This document shows, in pieces, positions 1-8,675 of a stretch of 64,000 bases of DNA. A program made the translations under genes and the position numbers. Below the pieces are notes generated by a model that was not told the origin of the DNA, did not search any database, and worked only from the letters and a program-made list of their open reading frames with translations. Numbering within the stretch: the first letter of the stretch is position 1; every line of letters starts with the position of its first letter. Origin of the DNA: Acinetobacter parvus DSM 16617 = CIP 108168 (GTDB taxonomy: Bacteria; Pseudomonadota; Gammaproteobacteria; Pseudomonadales; Moraxellaceae); assembly GCF_000368025.1 (NCBI RefSeq), contig NZ_KB849212.1, positions 182,086 to 246,085 on the forward strand, read 5' to 3'.

Positions 1-17
1 CATGAAGATCTATCGAT

Positions 18-698
18 TTAAATCGAAGCTAAAATAGACTTGAGCATCTCAGTTGGGTTTTCTGCCTTGGTAATTGGACGGCCAATGACCAAATGGGTTG
101 AACCATCTTGCATTGCCTGTTTAGGTGTCACAATACGTTTCTGGTCATCTGCATTCGAACCCTCAGGACGAATACCAGGTGTTACCAATGCAAAATCTGC
201 CCCTAACATTTTACGAAGAATTTTTGCTTCCTGTGCCGAACATACCACACCATCCAGGCCACTCTCTTGAGTGAGCTTGGCCAAGCGTTTAACTTGCTCT
301 ACAGGTTCGATATCCAAACCAATATCACGCAAATCTTCACGTCCCATTGACGTTAAAACAGTCACTGCAATCAATTGTGTTTGATAATTTCCTGCTTGCA
401 AACGCTCAACACAGGTTTCCATCATCTTGCGACCACCAGATGCATGTACATTGACCATCCAAACACCTAGATCAGCCGCCGCACAAACCGCCTGAGCGGT
501 GGTATTCGGAATATCATGGAATTTTAAATCCAAAAAAACTTCAAAACCCTTGTTCTTTAAGTTTTTAACAACAGATGGACCTTCATGAGTAAAAAGCTCT
601 TTGCCTACTTTGACACGACATAGAGTAGGATCAAGTTGTTCCACAATTGTCAGAGCGTCGTATTCGCTTTTTGCATCCAAGGCAACAATGATACTCAA
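18..698 (-). CDS. pyrF: Orotidine 5'-phosphate decarboxylase
   Basis: Decarboxylates OMP to UMP in the last step of de novo pyrimidine synthesis, in the cytoplasm. The family signature DLKFHDIP is at residues 57-64, carrying the catalytic Asp-Lys-Asp set (D57, K59, D62). The C-terminal phosphate-binding segment TPGIRPEG is also present. At 226 aa it is close to the usual 230-245. The start is a TTG at 696-698, giving the expected N-terminus MSIIVALDAK; no ATG fits better and the ribosome binding site is weak (GAAGAAAAG). It lies downstream of lapA, separated by a hairpin, so it may have its own promoter or depend on read-through. Identification is by family recognition and is secure. Confidence 0.96.
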   Translation of the reverse strand: MSIIVALDAKSEYDALTIVEQLDPTLCRVKVGKELFTHEGPSVVKNLKNKGFEVFLDLKFHDIPNTTAQAVCAAADLGVWMVNVHASGGRKMMETCVERLQAGNYQTQLIAVTVLTSMGREDLRDIGLDIEPVEQVKRLAKLTQESGLDGVVCSAQEAKILRKMLGADFALVTPGIRPEGSNADDQKRIVTPKQAMQDGSTHLVIGRPITKAENPTEMLKSILASI

Positions 699-721
699 GA
701 GCTTTTCTTCCCAATAAAAAT

Positions 722-745
722 AAAGCCCATATTATAATGGGCTTT
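722..745 (-). terminator. Terminator after ihfB-lapA
   Basis: A perfect 9-bp stem (AAAGCCCAT / ATGGGCTTT, arms 722-730 and 737-745) is followed on the minus strand by a T-rich run. It overlaps the lapA stop codon, so lapA's last bases are part of the hairpin. It should end lapA transcription or reduce read-through into pyrF. Confidence 0.75.
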
Positions 746-1091
746 TATTTTCTGTGTGAATATCCAGCACAGTTTTTTCATGTCTTGTACTTGCAGCAGC
801 CTGAGCAGCAGCTTGTTGAGCCACCTGAATTTGTTCTTTTCTCAGATGATCAATGTCTTTACGTAAACGTTTAATTTCCCAATTGGTTTGGAAAACCCTA
901 AATACCTGGACACCAAGAAGTAGACCAACAACAATGCCTAATGCCAATGTTAATAGAAGCAATAGACCTAAACGCATCGCAGGGACTTGGGTAAACAATA
1001 AGTTTACCTCCAACTCTGCTGGGTTCTGCAAAACCAAGGCAAGCGAATAACCAAATATAGCAATAAGTAATGCAATTAATATATAACGCAT
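732..1091 (-). CDS. lapA: LapA-domain (DUF1049) inner-membrane protein
   Basis: Small inner-membrane protein of the LapA/YciS type. In E. coli LapA works with LapB in controlling LpxC and LPS synthesis. Two hydrophobic helices are visible (about residues 2-22 and 40-63). A charged, Gln/Ala-rich coiled-coil tail follows, from about residue 75, facing the cytoplasm. I take the second Met (MRYILIALLI) as start; a Met two codons upstream at 1097 is possible. It follows ihfB with a gap of about 15 bases, the order rpsA-ihfB-lapA seen in many gammaproteobacteria. No lapB follows here; pyrF does. The family call is firm and the LPS role is inferred from E. coli. Confidence 0.85.
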   Translation of the reverse strand: MRYILIALLIAIFGYSLALVLQNPAELEVNLLFTQVPAMRLGLLLLLTLALGIVVGLLLGVQVFRVFQTNWEIKRLRKDIDHLRKEQIQVAQQAAAQAAASTRHEKTVLDIHTENKSPL

Positions 1092-1105
1092 ACACACCTC
1101 GAATA

Positions 1106-1408
1106 TTATTCAGCAGATTCGTTTACCGCATCACGAAGTGCTTTACCTGGTTTAAAGTGAGGAACGGCTTTCGCCGCAACATCAACAGCCTTACCTGTTT
1201 TAGGGTTACGTCCTAAACGTGGTTCACGATGATGCAATGCAAAACTGCCAAAACCACGAATTTCGATACGATCACCATTTGAAAGCGCTTCAATCATTTG
1301 GTCAATCATGATCTTAACTGCATCTTCAACTAAAGGTTCAGCCAAGTGTGGGTTTTTAAGTGCAATCCGTTCAATCAAATCAGATTTATTAAGTGCTTCA
1401 GTAGTCAT
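1106..1408 (-). CDS. ihfB: Integration host factor subunit beta
   Basis: DNA-bending nucleoid protein of the HU/IHF family that pairs with IhfA. At 100 aa it has the usual length. It shows the beta-arm signature GRNPKTG at residues 66-72 and the RGFGSF strand at 51-56. The C-terminal helix PHFKPGKALRDAV is typical of the beta subunit. It sits downstream of rpsA, with a double hairpin between them, and just upstream of lapA. IHF commonly assists sigma-54 promoters such as the nit promoter later in this window; that link is general knowledge and not shown here. Confidence 0.96.
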   Translation of the reverse strand: MTTEALNKSDLIERIALKNPHLAEPLVEDAVKIMIDQMIEALSNGDRIEIRGFGSFALHHREPRLGRNPKTGKAVDVAAKAVPHFKPGKALRDAVNESAE

Positions 1409-1470
1409 TGATGACCTCTTTAATTATTGCTACTTTTTAATGTTTTTAATAATAACCTGTTTAAATACAA

Positions 1471-1559
1471 AACGGTAGCGCAGTACATAAATACTACGCT
1501 ACCGTTTACAGTATTTTTGTATAAAAAAGTACTTCTCTGTTACAAGAAACGTACTTTTT
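1471..1559 (-). terminator. Double hairpin after rpsA
   Basis: Two inverted repeats lie between rpsA and ihfB. The first has arms AACGGTAGCG (1471-1480) and CGCTACCGTT (1496-1505), followed on the minus strand by TTTTGTATTT. The second has arms AAAAAGTAC (1524-1532) and GTACTTTTT (1551-1559). Together they should end most rpsA transcription, leaving ihfB to its own promoter or read-through. Confidence 0.75.
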
Positions 1560-1565
1560 AACAAA

Positions 1566-3248
1566 TTACTTCATTTGAGCTTTAATTAAGTCACCAATAG
1601 TCTTAGGACCATTGCTGTCAGCAACTTGTGTAGCAGCAGCTTGACGAGCATTGTTTACAGCTTCTTTCTCTTCAGCTTCGTCTTTCGCTTTGATAGACAA
1701 GTTGATTGAACGAGACTTGCGATCAACGTTGATGATCTTCGCTTCAACTTCCTGACCAACTTCTAGGAACTTGGTTGCATCTTCAACGCGGTCACGGTTG
1801 ATTTCAGAAGCTTTAAGTGTTGCTTCGATGTCATCAGCCAATTTAACTGTAGCACCTTTCGCATCAACAGCAGTTACAGTACCTTTAACCAAGGCACCGC
1901 GCTCATTCGCAGCCAAGAAGTCATTGAATGGGTCGCTGTTCAATTGCTTGATACCAAGGCTGATACGGTTGCCTTCAGCGTCGACAGACAAGATAACCGC
2001 TTCAACTGTGTCACCTTTCTTGTAACGACGAATTGCTTCTTCGCCTTGCTCGTTCCAAGAAATGTCAGACAAGTGAACTAGACCATCGATACCGCCTGGT
2101 AAACCGATGAAGATACCGAAGTCAGTGATTGACTTAATTGTACCTGAAACTTTTTCACCTTTGTCGTGGTTCTTAGCAAACTCTTCCCATGGGTTAGCAC
2201 GAGTTTGTTTGATACCAAGAGAAATACGACGACGCTCTTCGTCAACTTCAAGAACCATAACGTCAACTTCATCACCAATCTGAACAACTTTAGATGGGTG
2301 GATGTTTTTGTTAGTGTGGTCCATTTCAGAAACGTGTACTAAACCTTCAACGCCTTCAGCGATTTCTGCGAAACAGCCGTAGTCAGTTAAGTTCGTTACG
2401 CGAGCTTTAACGATAGAACCTTTAGGATAACGGTTCATGATCGCCAACCATGGATCTTCGCCTAATTGCTTAAGACCTAAAGATACGCGGTTACGCTCTT
2501 TGTCAAACTTAAGTACTTTAACAGTAACTTCTTGACCCACTTCAACCACTTCTGATGGATGCTTGATACGTTTCCAAGCCATATCTGTGATATGCAGAAG
2601 ACCATCAATACCACCAAGATCAACGAATGCACCGTAATCTGTAAGGTTCTTGATTGTACCAGTAACAGTTTGACCTTCTTCAAGCTGAGCAAGCAATGCT
2701 TCACGGTCAGCTGAAGATTCAGCTTCCATTACGGCACGACGAGAAACCACAACGTTATTGCGTTTAGCATCAAGCTTGATAACCTTGAACTCCAACTCTT
2801 TACCTTCAAGGTGAGTTGTGTCGCGAATCGGACGAGTGTCAACCAAAGAACCTGGCAGGAATGCACGTACAGGACCAATGTCAACAGTGAAACCACCTTT
2901 AACCTTACCAGAGATAACACCAGTAACGATTTCGCCATCTTCAAAGATTTTCTCAAGTTTAGTCCAGGTTTCAGCACGTTTCGCTTTTTCACGTGATAAA
3001 ACTGTTTGACCCATACCGTTGTCAAGCGCTTCAACAACAACATCAACTTCATCACCAACCTGAACTTCAAGTTCACGTTGTTCATTTAAAAACTCAGCAC
3101 GGTCAACAACACCTTCAGATTTAAGGCCAGTGTCAACAGTTACCCAGTCAGAGTCGATACTAACAACGATACCTTTAATTACGGCACCTTTGTCAATATT
3201 AAGGGTTGATTCGCTTTCTTCAAAGAGGGCTGCAAAAGATTCGGTCAT
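1566..3248 (-). CDS. rpsA: 30S ribosomal protein S1
   Basis: RNA-binding ribosomal protein that helps recruit mRNAs to the 30S subunit. At 560 aa it matches the usual length of about 557. Six S1 (OB-fold) repeats can be followed. The most regular ones contain motifs such as GTIKNLTDYGAFVDLGGIDGLLH (near residues 196-218), then ARVTNLTDYGCFAEI, and GTIKSITDFGIFIGL. The first two repeats are divergent, as expected for the ribosome-binding end. It is downstream of cmk, a conserved pairing. A 120-base gap upstream probably carries its promoter. No oddities seen. Confidence 0.98.
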   Translation of the reverse strand: MTESFAALFEESESTLNIDKGAVIKGIVVSIDSDWVTVDTGLKSEGVVDRAEFLNEQRELEVQVGDEVDVVVEALDNGMGQTVLSREKAKRAETWTKLEKIFEDGEIVTGVISGKVKGGFTVDIGPVRAFLPGSLVDTRPIRDTTHLEGKELEFKVIKLDAKRNNVVVSRRAVMEAESSADREALLAQLEEGQTVTGTIKNLTDYGAFVDLGGIDGLLHITDMAWKRIKHPSEVVEVGQEVTVKVLKFDKERNRVSLGLKQLGEDPWLAIMNRYPKGSIVKARVTNLTDYGCFAEIAEGVEGLVHVSEMDHTNKNIHPSKVVQIGDEVDVMVLEVDEERRRISLGIKQTRANPWEEFAKNHDKGEKVSGTIKSITDFGIFIGLPGGIDGLVHLSDISWNEQGEEAIRRYKKGDTVEAVILSVDAEGNRISLGIKQLNSDPFNDFLAANERGALVKGTVTAVDAKGATVKLADDIEATLKASEINRDRVEDATKFLEVGQEVEAKIINVDRKSRSINLSIKAKDEAEEKEAVNNARQAAATQVADSNGPKTIGDLIKAQMK

Positions 3249-3366
3249 GATATACCTAAAAAATTCAACGGTCTTGGATCAGACAAGATCGGTTTAGTTA
3301 AGTTGTTACATAGCCATAAAAATCTGACCAGACCATGCTTCAACTGAAAATTCATTGAATATCTAT

Positions 3367-4044
3367 TTATATACGACTATCGATATAATCAACCATGAGC
3401 TTAAAGACCTCATCAATGCCTATTGTAGAGCTATCAATGATATAGGCGTCTTCCGCTGGCTTGAGCGGAGCGACTTCACGCTCCATATCTCTTTTATCTC
3501 TAGCCTGTATGTTAGATAAAATGTCGCTTATTTTAGCATCAAGCCCCATACCCTGCAACTGTTTTACACGTCGCTCAGCACGCGATTCGGCTGATGCCGT
3601 AAGGTATAGCTTGGCTTGCGCTTCAGGAAAAATTGAAGTTGCCATGTCACGGCCATCGGCAACCAGTCCTGGATGCTGGATAAATGCACGTTGACGTTCA
3701 AATAATGCCTTTCTTAATTCTGGCACAGTTGCCACTTTAGAAGCATACTCACCGACCTGCTCTGTTCGAATGGTATTGGTGACATCTTTCCCCTCAAGCA
3801 ACACCTGCGTAGCGGTCTCATTTGATTTAAATTCAATATCCAAATGAGTTGCATCATCAACACATTGTTCCAGCCTTGCCTCAATCTGGTCCAACAAGCC
3901 CTTTTGAAATAATGACAGCCCGAGTAAACGATATAAAGCACCAGAGTCTAAAAGATTAAATCCATAATAAGCAGCTATTTTGGCTGCCAAGGTCCCTTTG
4001 CCAGAACCACTAGGACCATCAATCGTAATAATTTGAACTGTCAT
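3367..4044 (-). CDS. cmk: Cytidylate kinase
   Basis: Phosphorylates CMP and dCMP using ATP. The P-loop GPSGSGKGT is at residues 10-18. The substrate-binding signatures DSGALYR (about 32-38) and VADGRDMAT (about 128-136) are both present. At 225 aa the length is normal. It precedes rpsA, the standard gammaproteobacterial arrangement, and follows a small SRPBCC-fold gene with 9 bases between them. Confidence 0.97.
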   Translation of the reverse strand: MTVQIITIDGPSGSGKGTLAAKIAAYYGFNLLDSGALYRLLGLSLFQKGLLDQIEARLEQCVDDATHLDIEFKSNETATQVLLEGKDVTNTIRTEQVGEYASKVATVPELRKALFERQRAFIQHPGLVADGRDMATSIFPEAQAKLYLTASAESRAERRVKQLQGMGLDAKISDILSNIQARDKRDMEREVAPLKPAEDAYIIDSSTIGIDEVFKLMVDYIDSRI

Positions 4045-4053
4045 TCCTGTCTC

Positions 4054-4494
4054 TTATGAAGCAACTGATTTTGCTAATTTTGAAAAACCTAGTGTAATCG
4101 CTGCCTTGAGTTGTGCAAGAACTAATTTACTTACAAATGGTGCTTTTGCGGTAAATTCAATCTTATAGGTCACCAAAGTGATGTAGGGTGTAATTTCCCT
4201 AAAATCAATTTGTCCCAAATGATGTTTTACCAATGGGTTGTTAATCAGCTTATATTCAATCCGCTTGTTTTCTTCCAGCAGGGTAATCTCTTCCTGTAAT
4301 GGCTTAATCGGGCCAAAACCCATACGACGAATTGAGCCGATGCCATCAGGACGTTGAGGGTCAGCAGAATCCTTTACCCGCACCACCTGTAAAGGTGCAA
4401 ACGCCTTGTTGTAGGTTGCATGTTTTGACAATAAATCAAAAACATCAGAGATGGGTGCATTGAATTCTTTTTGTATGGTGATTGCATTACGCAT
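4054..4494 (-). CDS. SRPBCC-fold (polyketide cyclase/START-like) protein
   Basis: A 146-aa protein of the SRPBCC superfamily, a helix-grip fold that binds hydrophobic ligands. It starts with the typical ITIQKEFNAPISDVFDLLS strand-helix. It has a central GIGSIRRMGFG turn and ends with a long amphipathic helix (LVLAQLKAAITLGFSKLAK). There is no signal peptide. The ligand and role cannot be read from the sequence. It is close to cmk downstream and tadA upstream and may be co-transcribed with cmk. The name is a fold-level assignment. Confidence 0.75.
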   Translation of the reverse strand: MRNAITIQKEFNAPISDVFDLLSKHATYNKAFAPLQVVRVKDSADPQRPDGIGSIRRMGFGPIKPLQEEITLLEENKRIEYKLINNPLVKHHLGQIDFREITPYITLVTYKIEFTAKAPFVSKLVLAQLKAAITLGFSKLAKSVAS

Positions 4495-4558
4495 AGCTTC
4501 GCCTTTTTGATCTAACCAAAATCATGGGAGGGCCTAGTTTGCCACAACTACAAGGGCA

Positions 4559-5086
4559 TTATGAATCATTTAAGGGCGTTTTTGACGAATGGATTTTTCT
4601 CTTTTCATCACGTCTACGCTTAAAAAACTCACTTAACTGGGATGAACACTGTGCCTGCATGCATCCCTGTTCGAAAGTGAATTTATGATTGTAATAGCCG
4701 CTTTCAAGTAGCTGTCTTGCACTGACCAACGAACCAGCTTTAGGCTCTGTTGTAGCAAACACTACTTTTTTGATACGGGCATGAATGAGTGCGCCAACAC
4801 ACATCGTACAAGGTTCAAGCGTCACATAAAGTGTGGCATCATCTGGCAAACGGTAATTATCTATAGCCTGACAGGCGGAACGAAGTGCCTGGATTTCAGC
4901 ATGTGCAGTTGGATCAGAAAGCTTGATGGGTGCATTATAACCCGAACCAATCACCTTATTCTGGCTTACAATTACAGCCCCAACTGGAATTTCGTCCTGT
5001 GATGCGGCTAGGTTAGCCTGCTCATAAGCAAACTGCATCCAGTATTCATCGTTAAAGTTTTCTGAAATTGTGACGTCAATACTCAT
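4559..5086 (-). CDS. tadA: tRNA-specific adenosine deaminase
   Basis: Converts A34 to inosine in tRNA-Arg(ACG). The zinc and catalytic motifs are HAE at residues 62-64 (H62 binds zinc, E64 is the proton shuttle) and PCTMC at 92-96 (C93 and C96 bind zinc). The PVGAV motif is at about 34-38. At 175 aa it is slightly longer than E. coli TadA, with a basic C-terminal tail (FKRRRDEKRK) that probably contacts tRNA. It lies 5 bases downstream of an enoyl-CoA hydratase-family gene and is probably co-transcribed with it. Confidence 0.95.
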   Translation of the reverse strand: MSIDVTISENFNDEYWMQFAYEQANLAASQDEIPVGAVIVSQNKVIGSGYNAPIKLSDPTAHAEIQALRSACQAIDNYRLPDDATLYVTLEPCTMCVGALIHARIKKVVFATTEPKAGSLVSARQLLESGYYNHKFTFEQGCMQAQCSSQLSEFFKRRRDEKRKIHSSKTPLNDS

Positions 5087-5091
5087 CGATT

Positions 5092-6213
5092 TTAAGCAAT
5101 AACACCATATTGTCTTAATAATGCATTCCAGCTATCAATCGTAGTTACTGGAGCACAATCAGATAAAATATCTTGTAACGTAATTTTTTCGGCTGCTTTC
5201 CATTCTGGTGATAAGTCCTTATCAACTAAACGTGCACGGACACCCTCAACAAAATCTGGATGACGAATTTTCCAGTCAGAAATTTGTGATTCAAGCGCAA
5301 AAACCTCATCCCAGGCATGACCCTGCTTGCCCCATTGCCACAGCAACCATGTAATCGCAGCAGTACTTGGAGAACCTTTTTGCAGATTCTCACTTGCCTG
5401 ACGTAACCAGTCACTACTTGCATCACTCAGACCAATAATCGCTTGATAGTCATACTCAAAACTTTGACCACGGCAAACACTATGGATCACATCGATTGAG
5501 TTTTGCAGAGGACCTGCCGCTACAGGACGATGTAGACTATTTAAAGTATCATCAATGGCACGGAAAGCACCCGCAGGATAGTGATTCCAATCCACATTCA
5601 AAACTTTTTGAAGAACATTATCTCGCTGTGCTTCACAAATATGAGTTGCCCAACCAATGCTAAAAGCACCAGCTGCAGTCATAATTGAACCCGTTAAACC
5701 TGTAAACAGCCCAATTTGACCACGATCTGCAAGAAAACGACTTCCCCCTACATCAGGATAGAGACCAATATTGATTTCAGGCATTGCAAGACGTGAATAA
5801 GGTGTGACTAGACGGAAAGGCGCGGCCATGAATAGTCCTAAACCACCACCCATGACATAACCTTCACCCCAAACTACGATTGGCTTAGCATAGTTATGAA
5901 GCAATAAATCAAGCGCATATTCTTGTTCAAAAAATTTATTTGCCGTATCTACTTCATTATTAATGACAAGTTGACGGAGTTTACGAACATCACCACCCGC
6001 GCAAAAGGCTTTTGGTGTGGTTGAATCAAACCAGATTGCTTTAACACTGTCATCTTCATGAAAATATTCAAATACTTTCAATAAAGCACTCACAATTGAC
6101 TCATCAAGTGCATGTAAAGATTTTGGTCGGTTTAAACGAACAATACGCCAACCATTTTTAGCGTTTTCGATAATTAAATCTGGGTGATAACTATTTAAAT
6201 CGGGAGAAGTCAT
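5092..6213 (-). CDS. Enoyl-CoA hydratase/isomerase family protein, 3-hydroxyisobutyryl-CoA hydrolase-like
   Basis: Crotonase-fold protein of 373 aa with an ECH_2 C-terminal extension, which fits 3-hydroxyisobutyryl-CoA hydrolases of valine breakdown better than short hydratases. Oxyanion-hole segments are ALDESI and FCAGGDVRKL near the N-terminus, and GYVMGGGLGLF in the middle. The HIBCH-type active-site stretch MPEINIGLYPDVGGS follows. It overlaps the ung stop codon by one base (TAATG), so the two are translationally coupled. No other valine catabolism genes are adjacent, so the substrate is inferred only. Confidence 0.82.
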   Translation of the reverse strand: MTSPDLNSYHPDLIIENAKNGWRIVRLNRPKSLHALDESIVSALLKVFEYFHEDDSVKAIWFDSTTPKAFCAGGDVRKLRQLVINNEVDTANKFFEQEYALDLLLHNYAKPIVVWGEGYVMGGGLGLFMAAPFRLVTPYSRLAMPEINIGLYPDVGGSRFLADRGQIGLFTGLTGSIMTAAGAFSIGWATHICEAQRDNVLQKVLNVDWNHYPAGAFRAIDDTLNSLHRPVAAGPLQNSIDVIHSVCRGQSFEYDYQAIIGLSDASSDWLRQASENLQKGSPSTAAITWLLWQWGKQGHAWDEVFALESQISDWKIRHPDFVEGVRARLVDKDLSPEWKAAEKITLQDILSDCAPVTTIDSWNALLRQYGVIA

Positions 6214-6941
6214 TATGCGTCCAGTTGCCAGTCTATTGGCTCAATGCCATGTTGTTTCAAATAATGATTTGTTTTAGAAAATACTTTACAGCCAAAAAAA
6301 CCACCTCGGTTTGCAGCAAGTGGTGATGGATGAGCTGCTGTTAACACTAGATGTTTATTTCGATCAATGCGCTGTCCTTTACGTTGTGCATAAGCACCCC
6401 ACAAAATAAAGACCACATGCTCCCGCTGTTCATTCAACACATCAATGACAGCATCGGTAAACTCTTCCCAGCCTTGTTTTTGATGAGAAGTTGGCTGTCC
6501 TGCCGCGACGGTAAGTACGCTGTTGAGTAACAGCACACCTTGCGCCGCCCATTTACTCAGATCACCATGACGGGAAACTGGTACGCCAAGATCAGTATTC
6601 AATTCATGAAAAATATTACGCAAAGATGGAGGTAATGCAACCCCTCTTTGTACAGAAAAGCTTAGACCATTGGCTTGATTAGGGCCATGATATGGATCTT
6701 GACCCAATATCACGACCTTTACATGCTGTAACGGGGTTGTATTCAATGCATTGAAAATTTGCTTGCTAGGCGGATAAATTGTTTTTTCGGCAAGTTTTTC
6801 CTGCTGCAAAAATTCACGCAAGTTATCCATTTTTTGGCTCAGTAAAAACTCTGACAAAGAGATTTTCCAGGACTCATCCAACTGAACTTTATTTAACTTA
6901 TCCTGCTGTTGTTCAGTAAATTGCATCAACATTCCCTGCAA
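6213..6941 (-). CDS. ung: Uracil-DNA glycosylase
   Basis: Removes uracil from DNA to start base-excision repair. The catalytic water-activating motif GQDPYHG is at residues 80-86 (D82). The DNA-intercalating HPSPLAANR loop is near residue 214. At 242 aa it has an N-terminal extension relative to the usual 220-230. Internal Mets (MLMQFTEQQ) leave the exact start open by up to five codons. It is translationally coupled to the downstream crotonase gene through TAATG. Confidence 0.96.
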   Translation of the reverse strand: MQGMLMQFTEQQQDKLNKVQLDESWKISLSEFLLSQKMDNLREFLQQEKLAEKTIYPPSKQIFNALNTTPLQHVKVVILGQDPYHGPNQANGLSFSVQRGVALPPSLRNIFHELNTDLGVPVSRHGDLSKWAAQGVLLLNSVLTVAAGQPTSHQKQGWEEFTDAVIDVLNEQREHVVFILWGAYAQRKGQRIDRNKHLVLTAAHPSPLAANRGGFFGCKVFSKTNHYLKQHGIEPIDWQLDA

Positions 6942-6972
6942 TAAATTTATTTGTTGTAAAGTAACAGACCAC

Positions 6973-7569
6973 TCAAATATTGACTTGTAGTTCTACATTT
7001 GGATTTTGGAATTTAATTCCATTTTTCAGATTCTCATACATTTGAGGATCACTCCATTCCGCCTGTACCTGTTCTGAAAAAATAATCTGGTCTAAATTTA
7101 AGATACCCATTTGTTCGTTTTCAATATCTTCTATGAAACTTTGTGCATAACCTGTATCCGTTTCATGCACAATCACCGAATAAACCTCTACATCACCCTC
7201 ACCATTTTGGGTAGTGGTTGAATGAAGCACCTGCTGTGCCAGATAAAAGAAAATCCGTGAAAATTGCTCAGCAGATGGTGAAACAGGTAACGCAATCCAG
7301 CGTGCACTAAATGTTTGACATGCGGCGATATATTCAGGGTCATCTTTTTGCCAATAGCAAATGGCATGATCAAAACTGTCAAAAAGCTCCTTAATCACAC
7401 CTTTTAACAACCCAAAATCATAAACCATTTGTCCATGATCTAGCTTTGAGGCTTTTAACAGTAATTCAACTTTATAGCTGTGCCCATGAATCGAACGCTT
7501 ACAACGGTCCGATGTACAGTTACGCACAATATGAGCATTTTCAAACTTAAATAATTTACGAATTAACAT
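6973..7569 (-). CDS. queD: 6-carboxytetrahydropterin synthase / PTPS-family protein, enlarged
   Basis: Member of the 6-pyruvoyl-tetrahydropterin synthase family; QueD makes 6-carboxytetrahydropterin for queuosine. The zinc ligands are visible as FENAH near residue 8-12 and IHGHS near residue 27-31. The candidate catalytic Cys lies in NCTSDRCKRS. The PSAEQ segment matches the family's PTAE, and VHETDTG matches the pterin-binding Glu. The protein is 198 aa, about 75 longer than E. coli QueD, with an insertion around residues 80-100 and a C-terminal extension. No other queuosine genes are adjacent. The family call is firm; the QueD role is likely but unproven. Confidence 0.78.
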   Translation of the reverse strand: MLIRKLFKFENAHIVRNCTSDRCKRSIHGHSYKVELLLKASKLDHGQMVYDFGLLKGVIKELFDSFDHAICYWQKDDPEYIAACQTFSARWIALPVSPSAEQFSRIFFYLAQQVLHSTTTQNGEGDVEVYSVIVHETDTGYAQSFIEDIENEQMGILNLDQIIFSEQVQAEWSDPQMYENLKNGIKFQNPNVELQVNI

Positions 7570-7700
7570 GCACCAAGCTGATCTTATTCTGCAAAACGAA
7601 TTTTATTATAAAGCAAAAAAACCAAGCATTGTGATTGATTTTAAACCCTGTGACCATTCAATCATCCAATTTATACATTTTAGATTTACCCACTCGATTT

Positions 7701-8675
7701 CTATGGTGCTGGTACAACTGTATTAAATGGCGCAAGGCTTCTGGAATAGACTGTTACCTGCTTGTCTTTGCGCATCATAGCACTGCTAAACTGTCGTTTG
7801 CGTTCACTTAAAACCACTTCAATTTGAGCAGTAAAATAATTTGATTTACTGTCTAACCATGCCGCAGCATCGGTCTTGTTTTGTGGTTCTATTCCAGAAA
7901 AAGCATTCAGTTTCCATAAATCTTCAACACTATTGAAATAGGCTAATTCTGCCTGTTTGGCTTTTAATTCCTGTTCTAGCGTTTTTACATCTAATTTGGG
8001 ATCAATGCTTGCCAATAATAAGGGAGCCGCCGTGTTCATATTGATTTTTGTGGCTTCTGGCAATGCGGTGACATAAGGTGCAATGAGGTCATAATTTTTT
8101 CCCTCGAACCCTCTGACCAGCTTTAACTCCTCTACCTGATGAAACCTGGTATTGGAAGCCAAATAGGATGGATCCAAACCCTGATAATAATTACTTTCTG
8201 CACCCATCGCCCCCGTAGTTTCATCATCGGCATCTTGCCAGTCAATTACGGCCTGACTCAATTCAGCAGGCAACCCGACGCGTTGCAATAATTTTTCAAA
8301 CCAGCGTCTTGCAGAGTCATCCACACTGCCATCAGCTTTTAACAAATTATTTAAATTGAATTTTCCAGACTCATCCAGCAAACGACCTGAAATAAAACCA
8401 TCCTCTACAGGAAAGGCTGGCATTGGTTTCGCCCAGTTTTCCTGTAAATGATCAATGCTGCTACCATTATCACTGTCCTGAATCAGCAATTCAGAGAAAA
8501 ATGCCTCTGCACTTTTGGCATAAAGCAAGGATTGATCCTGACGCATCAAATAGCCTGTATTTTCAGCGGTATTGGTCTGTCGTTTGGCAATGGTTGCAGC
8601 CAGAATGGTCGCTAAGGCCACCATCACTAAAATAGTGAGTAATGCGATACCACGTTGAGATGAATAAATTTTCAT
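7701..8675 (-). CDS. gspK: Type II secretion minor pseudopilin GspK
   Basis: Tip subunit of the type II secretion pseudopilus. It has a short basic leader before a hydrophobic N-terminal helix (RGIALLTILVMVALATILAA). A large periplasmic domain follows, with the SAM-like insert typical of GspK (VIDWQDADD, and the NMNTAAPLLLASIDP stretch). At 324 aa the length fits. Position +5 of the mature protein is not Glu, a known feature of GspK. The start overlaps the gspJ stop. It is the last gene of the gspHIJK set. Confidence 0.9.
   Translation of the reverse strand: MKIYSSQRGIALLTILVMVALATILAATIAKRQTNTAENTGYLMRQDQSLLYAKSAEAFFSELLIQDSDNGSSIDHLQENWAKPMPAFPVEDGFISGRLLDESGKFNLNNLLKADGSVDDSARRWFEKLLQRVGLPAELSQAVIDWQDADDETTGAMGAESNYYQGLDPSYLASNTRFHQVEELKLVRGFEGKNYDLIAPYVTALPEATKINMNTAAPLLLASIDPKLDVKTLEQELKAKQAELAYFNSVEDLWKLNAFSGIEPQNKTDAAAWLDSKSNYFTAQIEVVLSERKRQFSSAMMRKDKQVTVYSRSLAPFNTVVPAP

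Noticed and set aside
2985..3001. CACGTG-centred palindrome resembling parS; similar cores near 10865 and 46841
   Set aside because: The flanks match the parS consensus poorly (about 11 of 16 bases) and two of the three lie inside genes; not enough to call a ParB site despite parAB being in the window.
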